Virus record (IMG/VR): IMGVR_UViG_3300030106_004085
Location: 1-57,212 of that record
Length of the DNA stretch: 57,212 nucleotides
Direction: 5' to 3' (one strand)
DNA from: a virus
This document shows positions 10,501 to 19,154 of the stretch, piece after piece. A model generated the notes under the pieces. It was not told the origin of the DNA. It saw only the letters and a list, made by a program, of their open reading frames with translations, and did not search any database. Both the position numbers and the translations under genes were made by a program. The stretch's first letter is position 1. Every line of letters starts with the position of its first letter.

Positions 10501-11358
10501 ATATATATCCCTAGGTGCCTGATGGTAATCCATCCAACTGCCAGAGTATTGAGAAGGATCAAAATCGTCTAAGCCGCCTGGGTAGTTAGGATTGCTTGGA
10601 TCGGCTTGGCCACCGCCATCGCCCTGACCTCCGCCTTGATTTCCACCTTGATTTCCACCTTGATTTCCACCACCTTGATTTCCACCACCTTGGCCGCCTC
10701 CTTGATCTCCTCCGCCAGCTGGATCTAATGGCTGTGGCCAGTCCTGCTTACCTGGAATTCTAGGCCTTTGGTTTGCTGGCATACCTAATATCTGGTTTAG
10801 CCTATCAACAGGATTAAGAGCAAGATTTTGCTGCATTTGCTGGGCATTTTGCTGGCCTAGCTGCTGTTGCCCTTGCTGCTGCTGTTGCTGATCTTGTTGC
10901 TGGTCTTGCTGCTGGTTTCCAGCCACAGCGTCATTTACCGCTTGCTTGTCTGCTTCGTAATTTGTGCCCGCTTGCTGAGATAAAGAACCTTGGGTTCCTT
11001 GGTTAGCTGCATTTGCCAAGCCAGCAAACGAACTTTGAGAACCTATCCCCGACAGCCCTCCAAAGGACTGAGATGCCTGGTTTTGTTCGGAAAAAGTATC
11101 ACGACCTACTCCAGTCTGGCCGGGCTTGCTTGCATATCCCATCTTAAAGGGAGCTGGAGATTCAAACTTTGGGGCAGCTCCTCCTTGATGGGTAGTTTGA
11201 GATTGCAATCCTCCTATCGAGTCGCGAAGCTGAACTGCATTTAACTTGTCTTCAGGCTTAAACTCGTTTGTATCTAATTGATTCTTGTCTATTTGATTGT
11301 ACAAGCGTCCAATTTTTTCAGATTCCCATCCTAAAATAGGATTGCGTTTAAGAGGCAT
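7522..11358 (-). CDS. Large Q/G/N-rich virion-type protein, 1278 aa
   Basis: The product is unknown but lies in the late operon. It is modular. A low-complexity N-terminal third has poly-Gln (residues about 150-175) and a Gly-Gln-Asn repeat block (about 215-250). A well-mixed, probably folded region rich in aromatic residues follows (about 260-600). Next comes a second low-complexity Q/N/A region in which the phrase VNPNVQAL or VNANVQAL recurs four times (about 700-830), then a folded C-terminal part (about 840-1278). The dispersed palindrome lies in the second linker at 9204. Internal virion or ejection proteins of short-tailed phages are often this large, but no catalytic motif was seen. 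The start ATG at 11356-11358 follows an AAGGAAGAAGC ribosome site. Confidence 0.8.
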   Translation of the reverse strand: MPLKRNPILGWESEKIGRLYNQIDKNQLDTNEFKPEDKLNAVQLRDSIGGLQSQTTHQGGAAPKFESPAPFKMGYASKPGQTGVGRDTFSEQNQASQSFGGLSGIGSQSSFAGLANAANQGTQGSLSQQAGTNYEADKQAVNDAVAGNQQQDQQQDQQQQQQGQQQLGQQNAQQMQQNLALNPVDRLNQILGMPANQRPRIPGKQDWPQPLDPAGGGDQGGGQGGGNQGGGNQGGNQGGNQGGGQGDGGGQADPSNPNYPGGLDDFDPSQYSGSWMDYHQAPRDIYGGAWGDNVDWLNSDTTLRSIYDEFGEGTYFDWVKEVYPDLASAGISSAALREYFGGRAGNKVREFEFGAAAHSDNYVSGQDPNDNRLLYAEVPEELFNNLQAKFAEFNIRDHAVQLADQFRSADARAIFDQMRPFFANPDQAIAALTGLNPVKAGVTILKGEADRLMVKVNDFLSNYTPEKADDLFNDFSMAFKTAIPLVTPIVQKAMLYKESAPEIIRPYADHLSFGPPPPGQPQAYYEVTDETGNVTKVWLKNSASDPANADPSYNYGPDPRDDDANWEVTEWKSDVVHMPAPLIPINVMAPQAKGELLNQFCEWFANIYGQGDTGGMGMGGGDVFGGGDETFGGGEDYDEGFAQGSNQNSFGATQGSQGQNPIDQLNQIVGGDQGAVDPLVGAIGAQQPAAQQSNAVNPNVQALNQMGNTQQQPAETVSGVAQQQTDPISGALIGAQPHQPAVSSGVNANVQALQAMMDNPVVNALAGNQQQQAQPAAQVNPQVNANVQALQGMNAQPQQQNALGSQDWRANLGANTDALSQVLSGQLTPEQKYQNAMGKELERLPGYPLKFLHTPSGKTITSSEAMMMYGMSEEEAKLKESLTNRAAEARAAGERFQPTAGNPTNPAEAEERRRAALGEFDDPNEVAALEQSIRDSLQQSSDSNQQWSMYNYGDLDKQAYQSGSISLDDFMSWVDDQKYNNNVEDPDNRQLSLMLTGLSDEDLGNLDIESLLRNTRTQPGKLTAVEIETRRRLEQPGFWNDIELDPDKQYLFTDPLTGSQMMASGADVLKMSTMGLNKHMGHDILRILKNEDGSYVFDPTVTPLERKEQQVADEFNYRETANTQGNQNDIDWKPWTGENTATGEEVSDIKQILPENYDKANEGTGLNGNKSFFDILGANAFVDSAGRALMFFKRVYDKPLPYLVTDPDTGQQYWKTPKENTVRIDLQPVDTVTMLAAGLTRPDTKQEWLNQAVHPSSLTQEEINQALGNASWYRGTLT
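9204..9218. repeat. Dispersed palindrome copy 2 (CTGAAACGGTTTCAG)
   Basis: This is an exact 15-bp palindrome, identical to the copies at 2358, 41140 and 56034. It sits in the Gln-rich linker of the 1278-aa protein and is again read as Glu-Thr-Val-Ser. Confidence 0.9.
10627..10700. repeat. Short tandem repeats encoding a Gly-Gln-Asn tract
   Basis: Units of the form CCTTGATTTCCA, with or without an extra CCA triplet, are repeated in tandem. On the minus strand they encode alternating Gly-Gly-Asn-Gln-Gly. The near-identical units indicate recent slippage-type expansion inside the gene rather than an independent element. Confidence 0.85.
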
Positions 11359-11405
11359 TGCTTCTTCCTTGTTGTATTTAAGAAGTTTTTATAAAAAACT
11401 ACGTC

Positions 11406-12479
11406 TTAGCCTTGTCCAAAAGTACCCATTGCTAATTGTGCAATTCTGTTTTGGAGATCTAGTATACTGCTATTAGCGGCACGGGCGTTTCTTGCAGCTT
11501 TGCCTTGGTTGGCTGCTTGCTGCATAGCAGCATTGCCTTGGTTGCCTTGCATTGCCAGGCCTGTATTGGCAGCGTTTATACCTGCTGAAGCTTGTCCGGC
11601 TAATCCCTGCATTTGCTGTTGGCTAGACTGGGTGTTTCTTTGAGCATTATTTTTGGCTTGGCTAAGCTCAGAGCCGCCGGCCATCATATCGTTGTATGCT
11701 TGTGCATTTCCACCGCCTACATCTGCTCGTGCGGTTCTATCTAGAAGCTGGGGGTTTACTTTTGTAGGTGAGTCTATTCCAGTGTTAAAATTCACCTTAC
11801 CATCCTTGGTATTCACAAACTGATTTCCCGAAGCATTATAAATACCGCCAATAGAAGGTAATGCCCCGACTCCACCTACTACTCCACCTGCTCCTCCACC
11901 GGCTCCACCGCTGCCAGCCCCTCCTATATTTCCACCAATATTGGCCAAAGCCTCCATCAGTTTATCCATTCGCTGCGTTTCGGCTTCGCGATCAAGGTTT
12001 TGTTGCTCCAGATCAGCGAGTTTGAATGCACCTCTTTGGTTGTATTCATCAGTCCACTGCCTTGAATCCCTATTGAACTGATCATAATGATCCCATCGGG
12101 CATACATGTCATCAATCATCTTCTGTAAAGCCCATTGCCCATACTGCGGATCGTAATAGCTGGGCATGTAATTAGGATTGTCTGGTGTCGCTAATTGATT
12201 CATTTGGCCATTTCCTTGATTATTTCCTTGATTATTTCCTCTGTTGTTTCCTTGTTGATGTTGAGGGTTCCATTTTGCAGCGTTTTGAGTTAGCCATTTA
12301 TACAAAATTGGTGAAGCAAATCGACCTGTAGGGCTAACCGGGACAGCAGTTCCTCTCGCGTTAATTACATGCGGAACACCACCTATCAGCCTAAGGCTTC
12401 CGCCGTGATCGCCAACAATTCCCGCTAGTACATTCCTCGGGATTTCTTTCCCGTCCATTAAATCTTTGAATATGCTCAT
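11406..12479 (-). CDS. Q/N/G-rich virion-type protein, 357 aa
   Basis: The function is unknown. Residues 1-70 look folded. An Asn-Gly-Gln tract follows (NNRGNNQG type, about 75-95), then a charged helical stretch (about 120-180) with a heptad-like pattern, a Gly-rich spacer (about 180-205), and a C-terminal Ala/Gln/Asn-rich helical tail. The ATG at 12477-12479 shares its first base with the end of the collar-like gene (boundary at 12479), so the two are translationally coupled. Composition and position among head-tail genes suggest a minor virion protein. The Gly-rich hinge between helices is typical of extended internal or fibrous proteins, but no family was recognised. Confidence 0.75.
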   Translation of the reverse strand: MSIFKDLMDGKEIPRNVLAGIVGDHGGSLRLIGGVPHVINARGTAVPVSPTGRFASPILYKWLTQNAAKWNPQHQQGNNRGNNQGNNQGNGQMNQLATPDNPNYMPSYYDPQYGQWALQKMIDDMYARWDHYDQFNRDSRQWTDEYNQRGAFKLADLEQQNLDREAETQRMDKLMEALANIGGNIGGAGSGGAGGGAGGVVGGVGALPSIGGIYNASGNQFVNTKDGKVNFNTGIDSPTKVNPQLLDRTARADVGGGNAQAYNDMMAGGSELSQAKNNAQRNTQSSQQQMQGLAGQASAGINAANTGLAMQGNQGNAAMQQAANQGKAARNARAANSSILDLQNRIAQLAMGTFGQG

Positions 12480-13351
12480 TACTGTAACCTGTTATTTGAG
12501 TTGTTGAGTCTTTCGTATACTGCAACATATACATAAGGCGGTACACTTGAAGCTGACGGGCTTCCGCTTCCACCGGCACCTGTAAAAGTTACGCTTACAT
12601 TGCTTAGATCAATGCCTGAATCCCCTGTTGGCGTTCCAGTAACAACATCAACCGTACTTTCACTGCCCGTTCCGATGGTGCTTTGGCTAAGTGTATGACT
12701 GTGGTTGCCTATGTCTGTAGCACTAACAGTACCCTCAATGGTTAAGCTACTACTTGTAGCGCCACCAGTAGTTCCCGAACTGCTACTTGCATTCCATTGT
12801 CGCAAAAACCGGTCTTTACCGTCTATACCAGAACCGCCCTTCTCCTTGGAGTTGTTAGTACCATCCATTAAAGCCCAGCCCTTTATTGCTCTTTCTGTTT
12901 GAGTGCTATGAAGAAGGGAACCTATCCGAGCGTCACCATAGCCCACGGCGGTATATGATCCGTCGTTGGATGCAAAGAACATAATAACATCGCCCTCTTC
13001 TACATTAGGATCCTGGGAGGGGGATACAGGGAGATATATCTTTTTAACGTGACCCGTCTTTCTTTTTCCTACAGGGTCTTCGCATTCATCAGCATATACA
13101 TATGCTATTGGCCCCCCTTGGCTTGGAGGATCATCGTCATATTGCCAGTTTGTATTAGCGATAGCCCATCTCGCAGATTTCAAGTCTGGAGAAGCAATGG
13201 CTTTAGTTACTACAATGTTCCCGTGATGCTCTAGATCAGAGTCGGGGTTTGTTAAGATACTTTTTAATATCTCAACTTGGCGTATAGGCATGCCTTCGTG
13301 AACAAGCCGATCGAATTGGACTGCATGCTTACTGAACATCAGAACTGCCAA
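12479..13351 (-). CDS. Tail collar/fibre-tip-like protein, 290 aa
   Basis: The C-terminal half has the hallmarks of phage tail-collar or fibre-tip domains. These are a WALMDGTNN segment (about residue 160), a DRFLRQW motif, an internal NHSHTLS histidine motif, a Ser/Thr/Gly-rich beta region, and a terminal PPYVYVAVYERLN strand. In that family the region is a trimeric beta structure at the distal end of fibres or a collar. The N-terminal half (1-150) is a mixed fold with AYVYADECEDP and a GDVIMFFAS strand. The gene overlaps the 914-aa tail gene by 23 nt and the next gene by 1 nt. The role as a virion appendage is inferred from the C-terminal motif set and context. Confidence 0.7.
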   Translation of the reverse strand: MAVLMFSKHAVQFDRLVHEGMPIRQVEILKSILTNPDSDLEHHGNIVVTKAIASPDLKSARWAIANTNWQYDDDPPSQGGPIAYVYADECEDPVGKRKTGHVKKIYLPVSPSQDPNVEEGDVIMFFASNDGSYTAVGYGDARIGSLLHSTQTERAIKGWALMDGTNNSKEKGGSGIDGKDRFLRQWNASSSSGTTGGATSSSLTIEGTVSATDIGNHSHTLSQSTIGTGSESTVDVVTGTPTGDSGIDLSNVSVTFTGAGGSGSPSASSVPPYVYVAVYERLNNSNNRLQ

Positions 13352-16073
13352 CCCCTTTAATGTCTACTTCCCTAATCTTTGGCGTTTTATCGGATCCATA
13401 CCCTCTGATTTCAATTGCAACCTTATGATCTGATTGTGCCATCCCCGAAGACATTCCATCGAAACTAAAAGATTCCTTACCAGTTGATTCAGACAAGATA
13501 CTCGCATCCTTATCCATATTGATAACTACATCTTGCTTGTGCTCTTCTTTTATTTCGACACCATCTCCTAGCTTTTGTGCAATTGCAAATTCAACAGGAG
13601 ATTCATCGTTGTTCATATACAGACGTACATCACAAGATTGCTCACCGTCGATTGGGGAGAACTCAATAGAGACCTCTCTGGCTTCACGTTCTTCGGTTTG
13701 TTCAATGGGGAATGAACCTGTCTTCCAGTTCCAGGGTATAGCACCGACAATATACTTGCTTGTTGAATCCGGGTTAGTTGTCCAGTTAGGGCTTACAGTT
13801 AATGCTGTAGAAGTTTGTGAGATTACAGTTCTTTTTTGCCCCTTTCCAGTGCCATCGTATATATAAACAAAAGCATTAACGCAGGCACTGGTAAATGTTG
13901 CTGAACTATCTGTAATAGAACTGGCGTTTGACGAATCTACTACACCCTTAATCTCAGAAGTCACAACATCTGTAGCTCCAGCATCAGCCATATAGACAGC
14001 ACTATTTTCTGAACTAAATAAAATCCTAGGCTGCCCATCTTTTTCTACGGAAGCGGCAGATGTTATTTGAGTTGCGTACTCCATTGGGTCAAAGGTTTCG
14101 CGTTTAATGTTGTAAACCAAAGCCCGTTTAGGATGATTACCCGTATCCCCTACAAAGCATACGAAAAAGTAAACCTTTTCTTTTAGTCGATCTGCTTTGA
14201 CAAAAAAGTTCTGTGATTTAGTGAAGTCTATTTTGTCTCCAGTACCATCTTTCCTAAAGATGTCGTGAATAGATTCCGATATTGATTCTGACTTTGTACC
14301 ATCGAAAACATAGCAGCCCGAATCATCCATTAGGTAAGCAACATTCTCAAAATAGTCCCAGCAATAATGGTTAAATGCACCACGGTCATCTAGGAAGCGA
14401 ATGCTACCGTCTTTGACAGGCTCCTGACTATAAGACAATGCGTACTTGTGCCTCTGTGAAAGAATGTATAAGTACGGGCCATATGGCATAGCGCCGACAA
14501 TCTCGTCATCATCTCCAGAGTTTTCTTGAAGTGTCATTGTATTTGTAGATGGCACACTCTCAGGCTCATCTTGATAGCTGTAGTAAATCTGGCGACGCTT
14601 TTGCTTTGGCGGGTATATAGTGTAGTTAGTTAAGCTGGCAACCTGGATGTATTCAGATACATACAACTTAGTCGCACTTGCGTACCCAGTTATCTTTATA
14701 GGTTTATCTACACCGTCTATCTCCATATACCGACCAACCATGGATTCAGTCCATTCAGTACCAGAACCTTCCACTGCCCTGTCGAGGCCACCAGATAAAC
14801 TTCTTGCAGTACCCTTGTTGTACTTAACAATCCCAAAATAAAAGTACCTATCCTGGAACATAACTACATAAGCCATGTCATTTGGTGGTGGTGCAAATCG
14901 CCTTGCTACAAGGGTATTGTCTGTTGGTGGGTTTAGTAAAACCAGTAAGACATCTTCATTTACAGAGAGATTTAATGTCGGGTCATCAAATGTATCTTCG
15001 TATGACACATGCGTGAATGTAATTCCGGTACCGCCACCAGTGCCATCTTCACCACCAGGGATCGTAACATCAGTAAGTACCATCTGGCCACCATTTGTAG
15101 ACACTTCCTCTGTGATGTTACAACTGACATTCATATAAGATTTAGATGAATTAGCGATAGTTATTTTTTGGCCTACTGCCCAGGTTTCTGAATCTCCAAT
15201 TAAAGCCAGCTTACCTCCGCTGGCAAGTGTCATTCGTATATTCCCCGATATTGCAAACTTAGCAATTTTGTAATAAACATTGCTAACTCCAGAGGTAGTC
15301 CTCCAAAGCTCATACCTATCGACCCTGGACTCAGAAGAAGCTTTTGCACCACTCCAATTCCAGACAAACTTGTCGGCTGTGAAAGCCTTAACTGTATTTT
15401 CAGTGCTTAAACTACTTACTGTTGGCTTAGAAGAGTTATCGACAAACCTATAGGCGAACTTATAAGTACCCTTGGTCGCACCAGTCCCAGAAGCAGAGCA
15501 TGCGCCACCGCCCACCCTTGCCCCATCGAACGATGTGCCATCTACATCAAACTGAGTTGCCGACACTTGAGTGACTTCAAAAGTTCCCCCATTAAGATCA
15601 CCTGCCATGGCTCCTGTCGAAACGATACCCCCTATTAAAACTTCATCGCCAGTTGAAAATCCATGATCTGTCGATGTGGTAATTCGATACGGGCCATTAG
15701 AACCCGTGGAGTCAGCTACAGCACTTATAGTTAAAATAGAGCTTCTTGTAATGCTAAGTACCTGACTAGGTTCATTAATACCAAGATCAACGGCGGAATT
15801 AGATACGCCGTCCCATATTAGACCCCGATCTATACCATTAACACCTATTACTTCCCCTGTCCTAGTTTTACAAAAACACATCTTTTGGAATGTGTGATAC
15901 CCAGTACCAATAGTTTTTTCAGACGAAAAGGTTGCTGGCTGTATTCCTTCGCGAGGAGATATTTCACCATACTTAGTTGTTATTAAGTTGGTTTGATCTG
16001 ACGCAGCACCGCCAGGTAAATCTCCCGCATCAGCATCTGTTACAAGACCCTTGAATACTTTGATCTTTGGCAT
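13329..16073 (-). CDS. Large tail/stabilisation-type protein, 914 aa
   Basis: The order adaptor then a large beta-rich protein is that of short-tailed phages, where the second protein forms the tail nozzle or stabilises the portal (T7 gp12-like or P22-like role). The N-terminus resembles such proteins: a ...DLPGGAASDQTNLITTKY... segment followed by REGIQ. The sequence is dominated by beta-strand and Ser/Thr/Gly turns, with repeated short blade-like segments such as RYFYFGIVKY, YLYILSQRHKYALSY and YVFDGTKS that recall propeller repeats. There are no long helices and no coiled coil, so it is not a tape measure. Its stop lies 23 nt inside the next gene and it begins 3 nt after the adaptor stop. 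The exact family was not confirmed. Confidence 0.7.
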   Translation of the reverse strand: MPKIKVFKGLVTDADAGDLPGGAASDQTNLITTKYGEISPREGIQPATFSSEKTIGTGYHTFQKMCFCKTRTGEVIGVNGIDRGLIWDGVSNSAVDLGINEPSQVLSITRSSILTISAVADSTGSNGPYRITTSTDHGFSTGDEVLIGGIVSTGAMAGDLNGGTFEVTQVSATQFDVDGTSFDGARVGGGACSASGTGATKGTYKFAYRFVDNSSKPTVSSLSTENTVKAFTADKFVWNWSGAKASSESRVDRYELWRTTSGVSNVYYKIAKFAISGNIRMTLASGGKLALIGDSETWAVGQKITIANSSKSYMNVSCNITEEVSTNGGQMVLTDVTIPGGEDGTGGGTGITFTHVSYEDTFDDPTLNLSVNEDVLLVLLNPPTDNTLVARRFAPPPNDMAYVVMFQDRYFYFGIVKYNKGTARSLSGGLDRAVEGSGTEWTESMVGRYMEIDGVDKPIKITGYASATKLYVSEYIQVASLTNYTIYPPKQKRRQIYYSYQDEPESVPSTNTMTLQENSGDDDEIVGAMPYGPYLYILSQRHKYALSYSQEPVKDGSIRFLDDRGAFNHYCWDYFENVAYLMDDSGCYVFDGTKSESISESIHDIFRKDGTGDKIDFTKSQNFFVKADRLKEKVYFFVCFVGDTGNHPKRALVYNIKRETFDPMEYATQITSAASVEKDGQPRILFSSENSAVYMADAGATDVVTSEIKGVVDSSNASSITDSSATFTSACVNAFVYIYDGTGKGQKRTVISQTSTALTVSPNWTTNPDSTSKYIVGAIPWNWKTGSFPIEQTEEREAREVSIEFSPIDGEQSCDVRLYMNNDESPVEFAIAQKLGDGVEIKEEHKQDVVINMDKDASILSESTGKESFSFDGMSSGMAQSDHKVAIEIRGYGSDKTPKIREVDIKGVGSSDVQ

Positions 16074-16075
16074 AA

Positions 16076-17254
16076 TTAGCTACTCGTAGTAATGACATTG
16101 GATAAATGAGTAAATAGGTAATCGTAGCGGGTCATTCTACCTGAGCTATTCATAGCGACTCTGGATTCAGCCTCTAAAGCCCGTCTCAATTCAAAGTCAG
16201 CAACTTTTTGTGCAGTTACTGTACCTCGCTGGTCATTAGAAAATCTAGCGAGCCTGTATTCCATTTGTGCCTTAAAAGCTTCTAGCATATTATCTGACAT
16301 GTCTATGGGATCAGATATTAAAAGCTTTGCGCCCGAATAAGCTTGGGAAAGGGTTCCTAAAATGCTAATAGTTCCTGAACCTACGGCTGTAATTTCATGC
16401 TGCTCATTAAACGGGTTTGATCCAGAGAAGCCGGTAGGCAATGCGGAATCAGCAGCAAGGCGAACAATAGATCCAACCATAGAGCTAGGCATGGTAACAG
16501 CACCACTTGAATCGGCAACCGATGTGATAGCGGGATCGGCTGAAGTTGAACCATTGGCTGTACAGGTTCTGGCCTTTGCTTCTGTACCAGACCATCGCAA
16601 TACACGGGGTTTTCTTCGGTACATAAACATTAACGGTTCAGCTGTACTAGGATTTGGATCAACATAAAGCGCCCACACACCCTTGTCGTGAGGATCTTTC
16701 ATGATAGTCCAAGCCCAAGTTTGCCCTGTTCCCGAGAAATAGCGTTCCCTTTTTTGCCACTCTGTAGGCGAAATGTAATAAGTCACCCAGTTATTCTTCT
16801 CTATCCCGACCTCGTAAATCCGCTGCATGTCTGATGGCAAGGGGTAGATGCTTCTATGGATAGTATATTTAGTACCCCCTGAAATCGTTTCAGTGGGCTT
16901 TAATGTACCAAGATTGAGAACAGTGGTACTAACTCTCTTTGAGACATCGTACAAGTCATCGCCAATTTCAATCCGGCCATACTTAGCCCATGTAGGCCAA
17001 GTGCCTCCAGTTAAAGTTAGCTCATTGGTAGATGTGTTATACGCGACTGTCCCTGTAGAGTAAGAGGCATCTAAATTTACACGACCTTCGGTCATGTAGT
17101 ATTGCCATTCATTGCCCATGGCTATATCTCGATATGCGCCCTGAATAACTTCTTTGTGCATTCGCAAGTCTTTAGTTCTTGCGCCACCATCAAGCAAACT
17201 TGTAAGGTAGGATAGCATGTCGTCATAAGTAACGTATCGTTCTGATATTGACAT
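16076..17254 (-). CDS. Head-to-tail adaptor-like protein, 392 aa
   Basis: Probably the adaptor that sits below the portal (tail tubular A/gp11-like role). The N-terminus is helical with a YDDMLSYLTSLL start and a short GNEWQYYMTEG segment typical of the adaptor helical bundle. A beta-rich insert follows, then an SIYPLPSDMQRIYEV strand pattern. Near residues 175-230 comes the EWQKRERYF ... WALYVDPNP ... FMYRRKPRVL series that is common in phage adaptor proteins. The C-terminal helix (residues about 320-370) is rich in Arg/Ala. The gene overlaps the upstream 632-aa gene at 17254. The dispersed palindrome lies at 16879, read as Glu-Thr-Ile-Ser in a turn. Confidence 0.65.
   Translation of the reverse strand: MSISERYVTYDDMLSYLTSLLDGGARTKDLRMHKEVIQGAYRDIAMGNEWQYYMTEGRVNLDASYSTGTVAYNTSTNELTLTGGTWPTWAKYGRIEIGDDLYDVSKRVSTTVLNLGTLKPTETISGGTKYTIHRSIYPLPSDMQRIYEVGIEKNNWVTYYISPTEWQKRERYFSGTGQTWAWTIMKDPHDKGVWALYVDPNPSTAEPLMFMYRRKPRVLRWSGTEAKARTCTANGSTSADPAITSVADSSGAVTMPSSMVGSIVRLAADSALPTGFSGSNPFNEQHEITAVGSGTISILGTLSQAYSGAKLLISDPIDMSDNMLEAFKAQMEYRLARFSNDQRGTVTAQKVADFELRRALEAESRVAMNSSGRMTRYDYLFTHLSNVITTSS
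16879..16893. repeat. Dispersed palindrome copy 3 (CTGAAATCGTTTCAG)
   Basis: An exact 6+6 inverted repeat with a TCG centre inside the adaptor-like gene. The flanks (CCC on the left, TGGG on the right) match the extended consensus of the other copies. Confidence 0.9.
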
Positions 17255-19152
17255 TAAAAGCCTCCGGTTCTGTCAGGCCTATAATTGGTACTAAAGTTTT
17301 CCAATACCTTCAAAGGATCGGCAACACCCTGTTCCAATAACCTCTTAATCATTTCCTTTACCTCTGGAGAAGCGTTTGACTCTAGTACCCTTTGAATGAC
17401 GCTGCTCGTTGATAACGGATTCGCCACTTCAGAAGGGATAGGCCTTGTTGACTCAAAAGTAGACGGGCCAGGCATGGGCGCCGCTTGCGGACTAGAGCCT
17501 CTCTGGATAGCCGCATTAGCGAGAATCTCTAAAGGCGTTGGTGGACTCACACGCTCTGGACTAGCCCCTTCCGCTTGTGCAACTGGCCCTCTATAACTTG
17601 GACTTTCAAAGTGCGTCTGGGGGTAAATAGGATTAACATCACGTTGCATTCCTGGGTCTTGGCTTGGCATATACGCACCTGTTCCAGTTGCATCGCCAAC
17701 ATTAATATAAGGCCAAGTGCTCTTAAAGAGACCCTCTTGGGGTGGCTCCCTTTCTGGAACCGGAGTAACGCCAGGCAAATAAGATCCTTCTGGAGAACCA
17801 ATATAGGGCCATGTTGGTTTTAACGGACTGCGAGCGCCAGGGTTTAATAAATCCATAGCGTCAGATTCTTTAACAGAGTCGTAAAGATTTTCTGCGGCCT
17901 CAACAGTACCTTCAACACCACGTTTACCCATATCCCACAGATTCTTACCGGCTTGTGCAGCGTCACTTGCTCCCTTCCAGTCTTCATAGACTCCTCTCAT
18001 TTCAGCTCCAGCACCTCTGCCCTGAAGAGCTGGATCTGTAGAAGGAAGGCCAGCCGGAGTTACTGTTGGGTCGCCTAGGGCATGCGCCATCTTCAACTCT
18101 TCTTGCGATCGAGTATCTCCTGGAGTGCTACTGCTGTAACCCCAGTCGAAATCCTCCATCATCTCAGCTTCGTAGTTATCGCCAGGTTGAAGAGGAAGGT
18201 TCTGACCAGCAGTTGCACCACTGACACCAGCATCACCCCAGTCGAAATCTTCTTCGTACTCATCTTTGATGCTATAAGGAGATCTTAAATTTTGAGCTGT
18301 ACTATTTGTCGTATATGGAGATGTCCCAGGTATGCTTGGAAAATATCCTGTACCAATAGATCCGCTTGGGCTTTTTGTGTCACCTCGAGGATCTCCAGAC
18401 GCATAGTTAAACTTTGCGTCTGCTAAATCCCATTCTTCAGGCGATGTTCCTTGCATATTTTCATGGGCATCAACAGCTCCTTTCAATTCTTCCGGTGTTC
18501 GCATTCCATGAAGTCTACTCGGCTTAGTTTTCTGGCTGTGTTGCAGATCACTACGAGACCGAATCTTCACTCCATCGTAATATGCTGCGTCAGCACTAGC
18601 AGTCAAGTTGTGATACTCTGATCCTGGATCTTTGACAACAAACTGCATCTTTCCTGAGTTGGGATCCCTGTAATATTGAACCTTACCAGAGCTTTTCCCT
18701 GCATAGTTTCTAATGTCGTCTTCTACTAGAGAATTTCCGCCATTGTCCCCAAAATCTCTTCTAATAGGCTGGCCGTCTTCACCAACTAATCCTGGGGGTT
18801 CATAGACTCCATAATTAGAAAGCATGTTATTTGCGTAGTCTTCATTTCGCTGATCATATTCACCTTTACGGGATCGCTCTCTTTCCTCTTTAGCTTTTCT
18901 TTTAGCTTCTTCTCTAGCGTCATGTTCCGCTTGCTGTTGTGCAATCCTGTCTTTAGTTCGCTGGCCAGGGGTTCGGAAGTTACCGGCGTTTCGAACGCTT
19001 TTAGGAACAGACGGGTGATAACCGCCTGTGCTTGCACCACCATAAGTTACTTCGCCAACAGGATTGTACGTTGTACCACCAGAAGAATATGAAACAGGAT
19101 TCCCCTCTTCATCGAGTCGATTCCCATACCGATCGTATCTTAATTTTGCCAT
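17254..19152 (-). CDS. Disordered virion-type protein, 632 aa
   Basis: The function is unknown. It is a low-complexity Pro/Gly/Ser/Thr/Glu-rich protein. Residues about 60-95 form a strongly charged helix (Arg/Glu/Lys-rich). Most of the remainder is predicted disordered, with recurring short phrases such as EDFDWGDAG and EDFDWGYSS (around 18120-18260) and ...LKPTWPYIGSPEGSYLPG... and ...FKSTWPYINVGDATGTGAYMPS (around 17660-17830), which are internal duplications. The C-terminal 60 residues look helical (VIQRVLESNASPEVKEMIK). The gene lies between portal-side genes and the adaptor and overlaps the adaptor start by 1 nt. It is probably an internal or minor head protein by location. Confidence 0.7.
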   Translation of the reverse strand: MAKLRYDRYGNRLDEEGNPVSYSSGGTTYNPVGEVTYGGASTGGYHPSVPKSVRNAGNFRTPGQRTKDRIAQQQAEHDAREEAKRKAKEERERSRKGEYDQRNEDYANNMLSNYGVYEPPGLVGEDGQPIRRDFGDNGGNSLVEDDIRNYAGKSSGKVQYYRDPNSGKMQFVVKDPGSEYHNLTASADAAYYDGVKIRSRSDLQHSQKTKPSRLHGMRTPEELKGAVDAHENMQGTSPEEWDLADAKFNYASGDPRGDTKSPSGSIGTGYFPSIPGTSPYTTNSTAQNLRSPYSIKDEYEEDFDWGDAGVSGATAGQNLPLQPGDNYEAEMMEDFDWGYSSSTPGDTRSQEELKMAHALGDPTVTPAGLPSTDPALQGRGAGAEMRGVYEDWKGASDAAQAGKNLWDMGKRGVEGTVEAAENLYDSVKESDAMDLLNPGARSPLKPTWPYIGSPEGSYLPGVTPVPEREPPQEGLFKSTWPYINVGDATGTGAYMPSQDPGMQRDVNPIYPQTHFESPSYRGPVAQAEGASPERVSPPTPLEILANAAIQRGSSPQAAPMPGPSTFESTRPIPSEVANPLSTSSVIQRVLESNASPEVKEMIKRLLEQGVADPLKVLENFSTNYRPDRTGGF

Positions 19153-19154
19153 GG

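Noticed and set aside
10627-10700. CRISPR-like or minisatellite array
   Set aside because: The units are in-frame, 9-15 nt long, have no spacers, and encode a Gly-Gln-Asn tract; they are coding slippage repeats.
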